Of a DNA stretch of 64,000 bases, positions 56,012 through 64,000 are shown one piece after another (the stretch's first letter is position 1; every line of letters begins with the position of its first letter). The position numbers and the translations under genes are program-made. Origin of the DNA: Hydrogenophilales bacterium (GTDB taxonomy: Bacteria > Pseudomonadota > Gammaproteobacteria > Burkholderiales > Thiobacillaceae); NCBI GenBank assembly GCA_016703155.1, contig JADJCP010000008.1, positions 1 through 64,000 on the forward strand, in the 5' to 3' direction. The notes beneath the pieces are model-generated. The model saw only the letters and a program-made list of their open reading frames with translations, was not told the DNA's origin and ran no database searches.

Positions 56012-56504
56012 GCGGGTTGCCGAGCAGTTCGCGGGCGCGCGCCAGGAAAATGTCCGGGGTCGATTCGCCGACGATCTTGCCGCGCAGCCGGCCTTCGCGG
56101 TCGACGAACCAAGTGACCGGCAGGGCGCTGACGCCGTAGCTACGGGCGATAGCGCCGTCCGGGTCGAAGAGCACCGGGTAGACGATCTTCAGGTCGGCGA
56201 CGAAGGGTTCGATCCGGTCGAGGCCCTGGGCGACGTTCACCGCCAGCATCTCCATACCCTGGGCCTTCAGGTCGGCGTAGAGCGGATTCAGCGCCGCCAT
56301 TTCGTTTCGGCAATAGGGACACCAGTCGGCCCAGAAGCGGATGGCGACCACCTTGCCGGCCAGATCGCCGGGGAGTTCGAGCGTGCCGCCGCTGAGCCGC
56401 TCGGCCTTGAAGGCCGGTGCAGGCGAGCCATTGCCCGGCACGTTGGGCGCATCACCGCCGCAAGCCGCCAGCAGGAAGAGGGAAACGAGCAGGGCGAAGC
56501 GCAT
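56001..56504 (-). CDS. TlpA/ResA-like thioredoxin-fold lipoprotein
   Basis: Start at 56504, MRFALLVSLFLLAACGGDAP, with a lipobox LLAAC; about 167 residues. The redox site appears as FWADWCPYCRNEMAALNPLY (CxxC), and GVSALPVTWFVDREGRLRGK is the cis-Pro region. Periplasmic thiol redox enzyme, probably serving the NosL/TauE cluster. Upstream open extension to 56612 is repeat sequence. Confidence 0.85.
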   Translation of the reverse strand: MRFALLVSLFLLAACGGDAPNVPGNGSPAPAFKAERLSGGTLELPGDLAGKVVAIRFWADWCPYCRNEMAALNPLYADLKAQGMEMLAVNVAQGLDRIEPFVADLKIVYPVLFDPDGAIARSYGVSALPVTWFVDREGRLRGKIVGESTPDIFLARARELLGNPHGQ

Positions 56505-56520
56505 GAGCCGCGGTCGGATT

Positions 56521-56578
56521 GTAGGAGCGGCTTCAGCCGCGACAATATCAACAAGGTCGCGGCTGAAGCCGCTCCTAC
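56521..56578 (+). repeat. REP-type inverted repeat
   Basis: 23-bp arms (56521-56543 and 56556-56578) are perfect inverted repeats beginning GTAGGAGCGGCTTCAGCC, separated by 12 bp. This is the Pseudomonas-like REP sequence. It lies upstream of the TlpA-like gene and could form a hairpin in its leader. Confidence 0.8.
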
Positions 56579-56613
56579 AGGTGCTGATGGATAACCTTAT
56601 CTGTGTCCACATA

Positions 56614-57615
56614 TCAAGCGCCGATCAGGACCAGATTGGAGCGCAGGATGTACCCCGCCACCAGCAGCCCGAAGACCCCAAAACCGAGCACCGAGACCCA
56701 GGCGAGGCGCCGTGCCTGCATCGGCCCAAGCGTCTTCAGGCTGTCCTTGCCGGCGCTGGCGGTGCTCAGGGCGACGCCCATGCCGCTCGCCGCCGCCAGG
56801 AACAGCGGCGGGTAGAGTAGCCAGCCGGCGTAGCCGTGCTCGGTTTGCAGCAGGCAGAAGGGGCAGTGGTGATTCGGATGCTCGTAGATATACAGCGAGA
56901 TAAAGGCGACGATGGCGCTCAGCGAAACCAGCAGGCTGACCATCGAGAGCAGGCCGTAGAGGCGACCGAGGCGGCCGGTGACCAGATGCACCCCGCCCAC
57001 CAGGAGGGTGACCGCCAGGGTGACAACGAAGACCGCCATGGACTGAGCCGCCGGCAGGCTGGCCACCTCGGCGGCGACCGACTCGGACTGGGCGCCGAAC
57101 AGGCTGCCGCAGCAGGAGGTGATGACCTCGGGATGCAGATTGAGGAAGTACAGCCAGCCCAGGCTGGCGACGACCACGGCGCCCGGCGCCAGCAGCAGGA
57201 GCAGGCGGTATTTGGCGCGGATCAGCGGATAGTCCCAGCCGAGCCGGTCGAGATGATGCAGGCTGAGCCAGGCGGTGGCGATGAAGAAATAGATCAGCAG
57301 GCCGATCAGGGCCGGCCAGCCCCAGGCGTTGGCGTTGAGGCTGCCGACGGCGCACATGGCGCCGGTGAAGAAGGGCGCCATGCGCTCGGCGGTGTAGACG
57401 AACAAGGCCAGCGCCGGCAGGCTGACCAGCAGCGACAGGCCGGCCAGACTCGACACCAGGTAGCTCTGGCGCTCCAGGGCAATCTGCCGTTCCGAGGCCA
57501 GGGCGGGATTCCAGTGGCGCAGCAGGCGCACGGCAAACACCCCGGCGACCGCCATCAACAGGGCATTCAGCGACAGGGCCAGGAGCAGGGCCAAGGCGGG
57601 GGGCTGGAAAATCAT
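56614..57615 (-). CDS. integral membrane protein with CPFC motif
   Basis: 333 residues with about eight hydrophobic segments, starting MIFQPPALALLLALSLN. Between the sixth and seventh segments is YEHPNHHCPFCLL, a CxxC near two His that could bind a metal or act as a thiol site. It lies between the TlpA-like gene and the ABC genes, so a copper or redox role is likely. Family not recognised. Confidence 0.65.
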   Translation of the reverse strand: MIFQPPALALLLALSLNALLMAVAGVFAVRLLRHWNPALASERQIALERQSYLVSSLAGLSLLVSLPALALFVYTAERMAPFFTGAMCAVGSLNANAWGWPALIGLLIYFFIATAWLSLHHLDRLGWDYPLIRAKYRLLLLLAPGAVVVASLGWLYFLNLHPEVITSCCGSLFGAQSESVAAEVASLPAAQSMAVFVVTLAVTLLVGGVHLVTGRLGRLYGLLSMVSLLVSLSAIVAFISLYIYEHPNHHCPFCLLQTEHGYAGWLLYPPLFLAAASGMGVALSTASAGKDSLKTLGPMQARRLAWVSVLGFGVFGLLVAGYILRSNLVLIGA

Positions 57616-57657
57616 GGCCCAGGTTTCTGGAAAGTCATGGGCCAGGTGTCCGGATAA

Positions 57658-58335
57658 TCATTGCTCGGCGACTACGCGACCGTCGCGCAGGTCGACGATG
57701 TGCTCGACCAGGCCGGCGTCGAAGACCAGCGGGTCGTGACTGGAGACGATCAGGGTACGTCCCTGGGCGCGCAGTTCACCGAGGATCGCCAGAATCTGCA
57801 GTGACAGGGCGCTGTCGAGGTGTGCCGTGGGTTCGTCGGCGATCAGGATGGGCGGATCGTTGATCAGGGCGCGGGCGATGGCTACACGCTGGGCCTCGCC
57901 GCCGGAGAGCCGCTGGCAGGGAGTGTCGGCCCGGTCGGCCAGGTCGAGTTGGCCGAGCAGGTCCATAGCGCGCTCGACGACCTGACGGTGCGGTTCGCCA
58001 GTGGGCGCAGCCGGCAGCATGACGTTTTCCAGGACGCTCAGGCCGCGAATCAACTGGAATTGCTGGAAGACGAAACCAAAGGTGGCACGACGCAACTCGG
58101 TGAGAAAGCGTTCCGGCAGGGCGGAGATGTCACGTCCATCGAGTCGCACCCGGCCGCTGCTCGGTCGGGTGAGGCCGCCGATCAGGCCGAGCAGGGTGGT
58201 CTTGCCCGAGCCGCTCGGGCCACGCAGGGCGGTGACCCGACCTGGCTTGATGCGCAGGTCGACACCCCGCCCGGCGCGGTATTCATTGGCCTTGCCGGCG
58301 TTGTAGGTCTTGTCGACGCTGCTGAGTTCGATCAT
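57658..58335 (-). CDS. ABC transporter ATPase, MacB/LolD-type
   Basis: 225 residues from MIELSSVDKTYNAGKANEYR. Walker A GPSGSGKTTLL, Q-loop FQQFQLIRGLSVLENV, signature RLSGGEAQRVAIARAL, Walker B ILIADEPTAHLD. Pairs with the FtsX-like permease whose stop overlaps its start by 4 bp. Such pairs move lipoproteins or periplasmic proteins mechanically; context hints at copper-site delivery. Confidence 0.87.
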   Translation of the reverse strand: MIELSSVDKTYNAGKANEYRAGRGVDLRIKPGRVTALRGPSGSGKTTLLGLIGGLTRPSSGRVRLDGRDISALPERFLTELRRATFGFVFQQFQLIRGLSVLENVMLPAAPTGEPHRQVVERAMDLLGQLDLADRADTPCQRLSGGEAQRVAIARALINDPPILIADEPTAHLDSALSLQILAILGELRAQGRTLIVSSHDPLVFDAGLVEHIVDLRDGRVVAEQ

Positions 58336-59468
58336 TCGCGCATTACCTCGTCCGGGTCGAGGGTGGCGGCACGCCACACGGGCGCCAGCGTCGCGGCGGT
58401 GTAAGGCAGCACGCTCAGGAAGAACAGGCTGGCGAGTTGCATCAGGTCGATCTGCGGCGTCAGCGTGAACTTCGGATAAAGCACCGACCAGCCCTTGAGA
58501 ATGGGCTCGAACAAGGCACCGCCGCCATGGAAGACGTGCAGGTAGGCGAGGACATATCCGGCCAGGAAAGCGCAGGTCGAGAGCAGGGCGCCTTCCCAGA
58601 ATTTCATGCGCATGACGTCGCCGGTCTCCCAGCCGATCGCCTTGAGGATGCCGATCTCGCGGCGCTCCTCGGCGCTCAGGCCGGAGGCCTTGTCCCAGGC
58701 GAGCAGGGCGAATGCGGCCAGCACCGTGCCGAGAAAGGTGAGCAACAGTCCTTGGCGCCAGTTGAAGACGGCGTCGTAGGTGCGGCGCATTTCGTCTTTC
58801 AGGATCACCCGGCTGCCGGGCTGCCGGGTCAGGATCTTTTCGGCGATCTTGCCGGCCTCGGCAGGATTGCCGACCGTCAGGGCCAGATCGGTGTAAAACC
58901 CGGCGGGGATGCCGAAGAAGGCGCGATAGTCGGCTTCGTTGACCAGCATCAGATCGGCGGAGACCAGTTCGGAAGCGCTGCTCAGCAAGCCCGTGATGCG
59001 AAAGGCGCGTATCGCGCCATCGTCGCCGCGCAGGGCCAGGGTGTCGCCCGGATTCAGGCCGCGTGCCCGCGCCAGGGTGGCGCCCAGCACGGTTTCGCCT
59101 GGGCCGGGCGGGTTGACAAGCGGCACTTGCAGCGTGGTGTTGGCGGCCAGGGTCGGGTCGTAGTGATAGCCCCAGAGCCGGCCATCGGCACGGCGCACGC
59201 CGCGCAAGGCGCGCAGCGCATCGAGCCGGTCGGCGGCGATCAGGTCATGGCGCCCGGCGCTGAGTCGCTGCACGACGATGTCCGGGGCGTCGGCCAACAG
59301 CAGACGGGCCTCGCGGCGCAAGGCGTCGCCATAGAGCACCACCGAGGCGAGCAGGAAGACCAGAAGGATATAGGCGCCGAGCAAGCCGAGATTGCGTGCC
59401 TTGCGCCGTCCCAGGTTGGCGACGCTGAAGTCGATCAGACAGCGCTGACGTTCAATCCAGGCGCGCAT
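58332..59468 (-). CDS. FtsX-type ABC permease
   Basis: 378 residues. One N-terminal helix (LGLLGAYILLVFLLASVVLY), a periplasmic domain of about 200 residues, then three helices at the C-terminus (GLLLTFLGTVLAAFALLAW; LLSTCAFLAGYVLAYLHVF; LASLFFLSVLPYTAATLAPVW). MacB-like layout. Partner of the ATPase downstream. Confidence 0.85.
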   Translation of the reverse strand: MRAWIERQRCLIDFSVANLGRRKARNLGLLGAYILLVFLLASVVLYGDALRREARLLLADAPDIVVQRLSAGRHDLIAADRLDALRALRGVRRADGRLWGYHYDPTLAANTTLQVPLVNPPGPGETVLGATLARARGLNPGDTLALRGDDGAIRAFRITGLLSSASELVSADLMLVNEADYRAFFGIPAGFYTDLALTVGNPAEAGKIAEKILTRQPGSRVILKDEMRRTYDAVFNWRQGLLLTFLGTVLAAFALLAWDKASGLSAEERREIGILKAIGWETGDVMRMKFWEGALLSTCAFLAGYVLAYLHVFHGGGALFEPILKGWSVLYPKFTLTPQIDLMQLASLFFLSVLPYTAATLAPVWRAATLDPDEVMRE

Positions 59469-59751
59469 CGGCAGACATGGGAACAGTCAGCGCCCCGGCC
59501 GGAAAGTGCTCCAGGGCCATGGGATGATCCTGGAAGGCAGCATGCCGGTCCGCCTGGGTCAGGTGCCGGGCATAGCGCGCCTCGTTGAACAGCGCCAGGT
59601 CGGTGAGTTGCAGTTCGCGGGCGAGGCTGCGGGCCGCGCTGCGATCAGGGCTGCGCGTTGCATCTGCAAGCACGGCCAGCAAGGCGATCAAACCCAGCCC
59701 GAACACCCAGGCCACTCGATTGGAACCGCGCCATCTACCGCTGAATGACAC
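59452..59751 (-). CDS. small membrane protein upstream of ABC permease
   Basis: GTG 59751 (VSFSGRWRGSNRVAW) gives 99 residues with one helix (VAWVFGLGLIALLAVLADAT) and a polar C-terminus. The last 17 bp overlap the permease start. The open frame extends to 59913 but an ATG there is not well placed. Unknown family; probably an accessory of the ABC pair. Confidence 0.55.
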   Translation of the reverse strand: MSFSGRWRGSNRVAWVFGLGLIALLAVLADATRSPDRSAARSLARELQLTDLALFNEARYARHLTQADRHAAFQDHPMALEHFPAGALTVPMSADARLD

Positions 59752-59902
59752 CTTGATCTCCGGGGTTGCCCAGGCGGCAACCGTTACATAAGCGAATGCT
59801 AATGCGGCGGCCACTGACCGGGGTGCGGCATATTGTCGCAGTCGATGCGGCCACGGCGGATTCCGCGCGGGATTTTTCCAGCACTTCGATGGACAATGCA
59901 CC

Positions 59903-61408
59903 ATGAGCGACATCCTCCTGGCGACCCTGAACGCACGCTATAGCCATGCCTCGCTGGGTTTGCGCTATCTGCTCGCCAATCTGGGCGACTTGCGGCCACG
60001 CGCTGAAATCCGTGAATACACCATCAAGCGGGCGCCGCTGGAAATCGTCGAAGACCTGTTGCGCGTCAAGCCACGCTTGATCGGCTTCGGCGTCTACATC
60101 TGGAATGTCGCCGAGACCGCCCGCGTCGTCGCCATTCTGAAAGCGCTCGCCCCGGAGGTGTGCATCGTTCTCGGTGGCCCCGAGGTCAGCCATGAAACGG
60201 AAGCGCAGGAGATCATCGGGCTCGCCGACCATGTCATCACTGGGCCGGGTGAATTGAGCTTCGCCGAGCTTTGCCGGCAGGTGCTCAACGGGTCGACGCC
60301 GGACAGCAAGATCATCGCCGGCGCGCAGGGGCCTCTCGCGGAATTGACCCTGCCCTATGGCGAATACACCGATGAGGATATCAAGCAACGCGTGCTTTAC
60401 GTCGAGGCCTCGCGCGGCTGTCCGTTCAAGTGCGAATTTTGCCTGTCGGCCCTCGACAAGACCGCCAAGCCGTTCCCGCTGGCGCGTTTTCTCGACGCGA
60501 TGGACGGCCTTTATAGTCGTGGCGCGCGTCAGTTCAAATTTGTCGACCGCACATTCAATCTCGATGCCCGCACCGGTAGCCGCATCCTGGAATTCTTCCT
60601 TGCCCGGCTGGACGAAAAACTATTCCTGCATTTCGAAATCATTCCGGACCATTTACCCGAGGCGTTGAAGGCACTGATCGTCCGGTTTCCCGCAGGCAGC
60701 CTGCAGTTCGAAGTGGGCGTGCAGACCTTCAACCCGGCGGTTCAGGCCTTGATTTCCCGTAAGCAGGACAACACCAGGACCGAAACCAATCTGCGCTGGC
60801 TGCGCCAGAATACCCAGGCGCATATCCATGCCGACCTGATCGTCGGCCTGCCTGGTGAAAGCCTGCAAAGTTTCGCGGACGGCTTCGAGCGGCTGCTGGC
60901 GCTTGGACCGCACGAAATTCAGGTGGGTTTGCTGAAGCGTTTGCGCGGGGCGCCGATCGCGCGTCACACGGGTGCTCACGGGCTGCGCTTCAATCCATTG
61001 CCGCCCTACGAGATACTGGCCACCGAGTGCATCGATTTTGAAAACTTACGCCGTTTGGCGCGATTCGCCCGCTATTGGGACGTGGTTGCCAATTCAGGCC
61101 GTTATCCGCAGACCCTAGGCACGCTACTGGGTCATGCGCCCTTCAATAATTTTATGGCGTTCAGCGACTGGTTGCATGGGCAGACGGGTGCCACGCATGA
61201 TTTGGCGATGGACAGACTGTGGCGCTTGTTCGATGAGTATTTGATTCGAGTGCGCGGGGAGGATGAGATTGCTGTCAGAACGGCTTTGGGCGCTGACTTT
61301 TCCCGTTCCGGTGTCCAAGGGGTGCCCAGGTTTCTGAGTGGCCATGCCGACGACAAAATCATGACGGAAACCAAAGGCAAAATCCGGCAAAAGCGTCATA
61401 GCCTATAA
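59903..61408 (+). CDS. B12-binding radical SAM protein
   Basis: 501 residues. The N-terminal cobalamin-binding domain starts MSDILLATLNARYSHASLGLRYLL and continues through GGPEVSHETEA. The radical SAM site is YVEASRGCPFKCEFCLSALD (CxxxCxxC) at about residue 165-182. C-terminal DUF4080-like tail. These enzymes perform C-methylation or ring rearrangement; substrate unknown. Divergent from the small gene at 59452. Confidence 0.85.
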   Translation: MSDILLATLNARYSHASLGLRYLLANLGDLRPRAEIREYTIKRAPLEIVEDLLRVKPRLIGFGVYIWNVAETARVVAILKALAPEVCIVLGGPEVSHETEAQEIIGLADHVITGPGELSFAELCRQVLNGSTPDSKIIAGAQGPLAELTLPYGEYTDEDIKQRVLYVEASRGCPFKCEFCLSALDKTAKPFPLARFLDAMDGLYSRGARQFKFVDRTFNLDARTGSRILEFFLARLDEKLFLHFEIIPDHLPEALKALIVRFPAGSLQFEVGVQTFNPAVQALISRKQDNTRTETNLRWLRQNTQAHIHADLIVGLPGESLQSFADGFERLLALGPHEIQVGLLKRLRGAPIARHTGAHGLRFNPLPPYEILATECIDFENLRRLARFARYWDVVANSGRYPQTLGTLLGHAPFNNFMAFSDWLHGQTGATHDLAMDRLWRLFDEYLIRVRGEDEIAVRTALGADFSRSGVQGVPRFLSGHADDKIMTETKGKIRQKRHSL

Positions 61409-61435
61409 AAAAACCCCGCCGGAGCGGGGTTTTTA
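61404..61435. terminator. bidirectional rho-independent terminator
   Basis: AAAACCCCGC and GCGGGGTTTT form a stem flanked by A and T runs, so it can end both the radical SAM gene and the convergent repeat-protein gene. Confidence 0.85.
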
Positions 61436-61465
61436 ATTCAGTCCGCGGGTGCGGAAAACTGTAGC

Positions 61466-62260
61466 TTACTTAGCAGCCGGTGCTACCGGGGCCGCGGGCA
61501 TCATCTTCGTCCAGGCGTTCGGGTCGAACGGGTTGAACATGCCAGCCGGCAAGGCCGGAACAGCGGCGACAGGGGCGGTCATCATGTTGGTGAAGGCGCT
61601 CATGTCGACCGTCGGCATAGCCACGGCACCAGCCGGGTTGTTCAGCCAGCCGCTCCAGGTCGGGCCGTAGGACTTGGGATCAACCGAAGCGCCCAGCCAG
61701 CCCATGTACAGGTTCGGGTTCACCGGGGCCATCATCAATTGCAGAGCCTGGGGATCCAGCGGTGACATCATCCACTTCATGTACATGTTCGGATTGAGCG
61801 TGTTCATACCCATTTGCAGCAGCTTGGGATCCAGCGGCGCCATCGCCCAGCGCATCAGCTTGCCCGGATCGGACAACTGGGTCAGCATGGCGGTGTAGAA
61901 GTTGGGGTCCAGAGAAGCGGCCAGCCACTTGGTGTAGACGGCCGGATCAGCAAATTGCGCAACGTTCGAGTAAGCACCAGGCTGAGTCATCGAGTTCATG
62001 AACTTCAGCCAGTTGCCCGGCTCCATCATCTGCAGACCCATCGTCGTGTAGAAGTTGGGCTCGGTGACGGCGTTCAACCAGGGCACGAACACCTTCGGAT
62101 CCTTGTAGGCGGACATGTTCTTGGTCATGTCGGTCATGCGGGCCAGCCAGGCTTCCGGGGTCTGGGGAGCGGCAGCAGCGGCGGGAGCAGCAGCGGTTTG
62201 CGCGAAAGCAGCCGGGGCAGCGGCAACGATCAGGGCGGCGGTCAACAGTTTGATTTTCAT
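61466..62260 (-). CDS. secreted tandem-repeat protein (DP-x-x-Y-x-x-W/M repeats)
   Basis: Start MKIKLLTAALIVAAAPAAFA at 62260; signal peptide cut after AFA. The mature protein (about residues 45-215) is made of 18-residue units such as DPNFYTAMLTQLSDPGKL, NPNMYMKWMMSPLDP and NPNLYMGWLGASVDP, with recurring Pro, Tyr/Leu, Met/Trp. The Ala-rich ends flank it. No family I recognise; perhaps a helical solenoid in the periplasm or outer envelope. Codon use is normal, so not obviously foreign. Confidence 0.8.
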   Translation of the reverse strand: MKIKLLTAALIVAAAPAAFAQTAAAPAAAAAPQTPEAWLARMTDMTKNMSAYKDPKVFVPWLNAVTEPNFYTTMGLQMMEPGNWLKFMNSMTQPGAYSNVAQFADPAVYTKWLAASLDPNFYTAMLTQLSDPGKLMRWAMAPLDPKLLQMGMNTLNPNMYMKWMMSPLDPQALQLMMAPVNPNLYMGWLGASVDPKSYGPTWSGWLNNPAGAVAMPTVDMSAFTNMMTAPVAAVPALPAGMFNPFDPNAWTKMMPAAPVAPAAK

Positions 62261-62490
62261 GGGTAGTACTCCTCGTACAGTGTTGAACAATGGGGTGGGA
62301 CGACTTGATTCGGGCTAATTAAAACGTCACTTGGAACGTGTGAAGAAGAATATCAGTAGTTTCGGATGTAGGCGAAATCGAATATGACTAACGGCTTTGA
62401 CGGATTGGGAATGTGGTAGTGTGACAACAGGGCAAGTCGCTGGATCATGTGGAGTCGAAGACTCACTTAACTCATTGTATAAAAGCACTT

Positions 62491-62943
62491 ATGACTGGCA
62501 GAGTGTATTTAGGCGCATGCGACTGGCGGCACCCTGAGTGGTGCGGTTCGTTCTACCCGGATGACATGCCCGAGGAGTGGCGTCTGGCGTTTTACAGCAC
62601 ACAGTATTCCTGTGTTTGGTTGTCTCGGGCAACCTGGCATGCTGCCCGCGATTTTGAAGATTGGTTGGGCGAGGTCGCAGCCGGGTTCCGCTTTCTGCTT
62701 GAAGGGAGTCGGCAGGAGGCGGCGGCTGTTCAAGAGGGTCTCGAAGCTGCCGTGGCCGGTCCATTGCTCATCGCCGATGAGGATGCAGGTATCATCTGGT
62801 TTGATGTCGATACTGACCTGAGCGAGCTAACCGCATGCATCAAAGCGTCACCAGTATCTGAGCCGGTCTATCTGATCAGTCGCGACGCCAATCTGGATAG
62901 CATGGGGCAGGTTGCCTTGTTGTTCGAAGTTTTGGGCTTGTAA
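62491..62943 (+). CDS. short DUF72-like protein
   Basis: Start MTGRVYLGACDWRHPEWCGSF at 62491; the upstream frame from 62449 lacks support. The N-terminus follows DUF72 (YecE-like) TIM-barrel proteins: VYxG-x-x-W-x-x-P...WxGxFYP...WxxxYAxxF. Only about 150 residues instead of 240 or more, so a half barrel or a diverged fold. Function unknown. Confidence 0.6.
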   Translation: MTGRVYLGACDWRHPEWCGSFYPDDMPEEWRLAFYSTQYSCVWLSRATWHAARDFEDWLGEVAAGFRFLLEGSRQEAAAVQEGLEAAVAGPLLIADEDAGIIWFDVDTDLSELTACIKASPVSEPVYLISRDANLDSMGQVALLFEVLGL

Positions 62944-62985
62944 GTCACGAAAAAATTGTTATTTAACTTCAAATTACATCAATAA

Positions 62986-63789
62986 ATGAATGATTATTCT
63001 GTGAATATCGAATCCTTGTCGTTCGCATATGACAAGCGTGCGGTACTCAAGAACATCCATCTCAAAGCCAGGCGTGGCCAGGTCATCGCGATCATGGGCA
63101 GCTCTGGTTGCGGTAAAACGACCTTGCTGAAAATCATCAGTGGTGCCCTGCGACCGACTGAAGGCGCGGTGCATGTTGAGGGCGTGGATGTCGGTCGCCT
63201 GGACCAGGCCGGCATTTACGCATTGCGTCGGCGCCTCGGTATGTTGTTCCAGTTCGGGGCCTTGTTCACGGATATGACCGTCTATGACAACGTGGCCTTC
63301 CCCATGCGTGAGCATACCGACCTCCCCGAGGACATGATCCGGGATCTGGTGCTGCTTAAATTGCAGGCAGTCGGTTTGCGTGGTGCTCAGCACCTGACAC
63401 CGGCCGAGCTTTCCGGCGGCATGGCGCGGCGTGTTGCCCTGGCACGTTCCATCGCCCTGGACCCAAAACTGATGCTCTATGACGAGCCGTTCGCCGGTCT
63501 GGATCCGATCGCGCTGGGGGTGATTGGCGATCTGATACGACGTTTGACCGATACCCTGGGCTTGACTTCGCTGGTTGTTACCCACGACGTTCAGGAATCG
63601 TTGAAAATAGTCGACTATGTCTATTTCATCTCCGAAGGCGTGATCGTGGCGCAAGGCACGCCCGATGAAATCCGCGCCTCAACGCTACCCTACGTCCACC
63701 AGTTCGTGCATGGCGAGGCGGATGGCCCCATGGCTTTTCATTATCCCGCGCCAGCCTACGATCTGGATCTGGGGGTTCAGCATGCTTGA
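62986..63789 (+). CDS. mlaF: phospholipid transport ATPase MlaF
   Basis: 267 residues. Walker A MGSSGCGKTTLL; Q-loop LFQFGALFTDMTVYDN; signature ELSGGMARRVALARSI; Walker B LMLYDEPFAGLDPI; H-loop VVTHDV. The MlaF C-terminal extension ends DLDLGVQHA. Powers glycerophospholipid movement between membranes with MlaE, MlaD and MlaB. Confidence 0.93.
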   Translation: MNDYSVNIESLSFAYDKRAVLKNIHLKARRGQVIAIMGSSGCGKTTLLKIISGALRPTEGAVHVEGVDVGRLDQAGIYALRRRLGMLFQFGALFTDMTVYDNVAFPMREHTDLPEDMIRDLVLLKLQAVGLRGAQHLTPAELSGGMARRVALARSIALDPKLMLYDEPFAGLDPIALGVIGDLIRRLTDTLGLTSLVVTHDVQESLKIVDYVYFISEGVIVAQGTPDEIRASTLPYVHQFVHGEADGPMAFHYPAPAYDLDLGVQHA

Positions 63790-64000
63790 GCATAGCGCAG
63801 CGGTACTACGACGCATCGGTCGGCGAACCATCAACTCGCTTTGGCGCATGGGGGTCTCGACCCGGTTCTTTTTCTTGCTGCTGCTGCATTCCGGTACCTG
63901 CTTCCGGCGTCCCCAGTTGATCCTGCGCGAGATATTCTCCTCGGGCGTACTCTCGCTCATCATCATTCTGGTGTCCGGATTGTTCGTCGGCATGGTGCTG
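63782..64000 (+). CDS. mlaE: phospholipid transport permease MlaE, 3' end outside window
   Basis: The visible 73 residues begin MLEHSAAVLRRIGRRTINSL and reach the first helix (VLSLIIILVSGLFVGMVL), the MlaE/YrbE N-terminal pattern. Overlaps mlaF by 8 bp, indicating translational coupling. Continues beyond the window. Confidence 0.88.
   Translation, partial: MLEHSAAVLRRIGRRTINSLWRMGVSTRFFFLLLLHSGTCFRRPQLILREIFSSGVLSLIIILVSGLFVGMVL

Noticed and set aside
1..64000. CRISPR array
   Set aside because: No series of short regularly spaced repeats was seen on either strand.

Overview
The window reads as a betaproteobacterial chromosome, most like Rhodocyclales or relatives. This rests on the gene order of the envelope and translation block (rpsB-tsf-pyrH-frr-uppS-cdsA-dxr-rseP-bamA-skp-lpxD-fabZ-lpxA-lpxB-rnhB), GC-rich coding sequence, a motA/motB pair and the mla locus. 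Genus-level placement is inference only.

Left accessory region (1-19.9 kb). Positions 1-6.6 kb hold a broken string of genes: an ABC ATPase end, a branched-chain amino-acid-type binding protein, a methyltransferase joined to a degenerate histidine-kinase-like part, and two receiver-like genes. They are interrupted by many single-base frameshifts but almost no nonsense codons. Positions 6.6-19.5 kb hold a better preserved, apparently self-contained signalling cluster of two converging arms. The plus arm encodes a small protein, a receiver-AAA+ protein lacking the GAFTGA loop, a large protein with C-terminal membrane helices and a small membrane protein. The minus arm encodes a coiled-coil protein, a Clp-like AAA+ ATPase, a radical SAM protein, a zinc-ribbon/FHA protein, a Ser/Thr kinase, a DUF4407 membrane protein and a PH-domain membrane protein, several of them overlapping by 4 bp. 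I know no named system with this composition; it is the main candidate for an undescribed system. A tmRNA-like 3' end lies at its right border.

Mobile region (19.9-30.4 kb). An IS91-like transposase with its partner tyrosine recombinase is split by a three-recombinase (RIT) element. It is followed by an IS3-family insertion, a DinJ/YafQ-type module, a divergent DUF1778/GNAT (TacAT-type) module and a 318-bp direct repeat. A related repeat family recurs near 20.1 kb and 33.1 kb.

Core region (30.5-64 kb). A YbdK-type carboxylate-amine ligase and a CPA2 antiporter; an HDOD protein, a methyltransferase and MotAB; the lipid A/outer-membrane/isoprenoid/translation block on the minus strand; rarA; a metallophosphoesterase; a NosL/NosL/TauE/TlpA-like/ABC-FtsX group probably serving copper or redox metal handling; a B12-binding radical SAM enzyme; a secreted tandem-repeat protein; a small DUF72-like protein; and the start of the mla lipid-transport operon.

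Sequence quality: fabZ has an apparent 1-base deletion, tsf an in-frame amber, rarA two compensating indels, and the recombinase trio and left island several frameshifts. Residual assembly error is therefore a live explanation for many of the broken frames.
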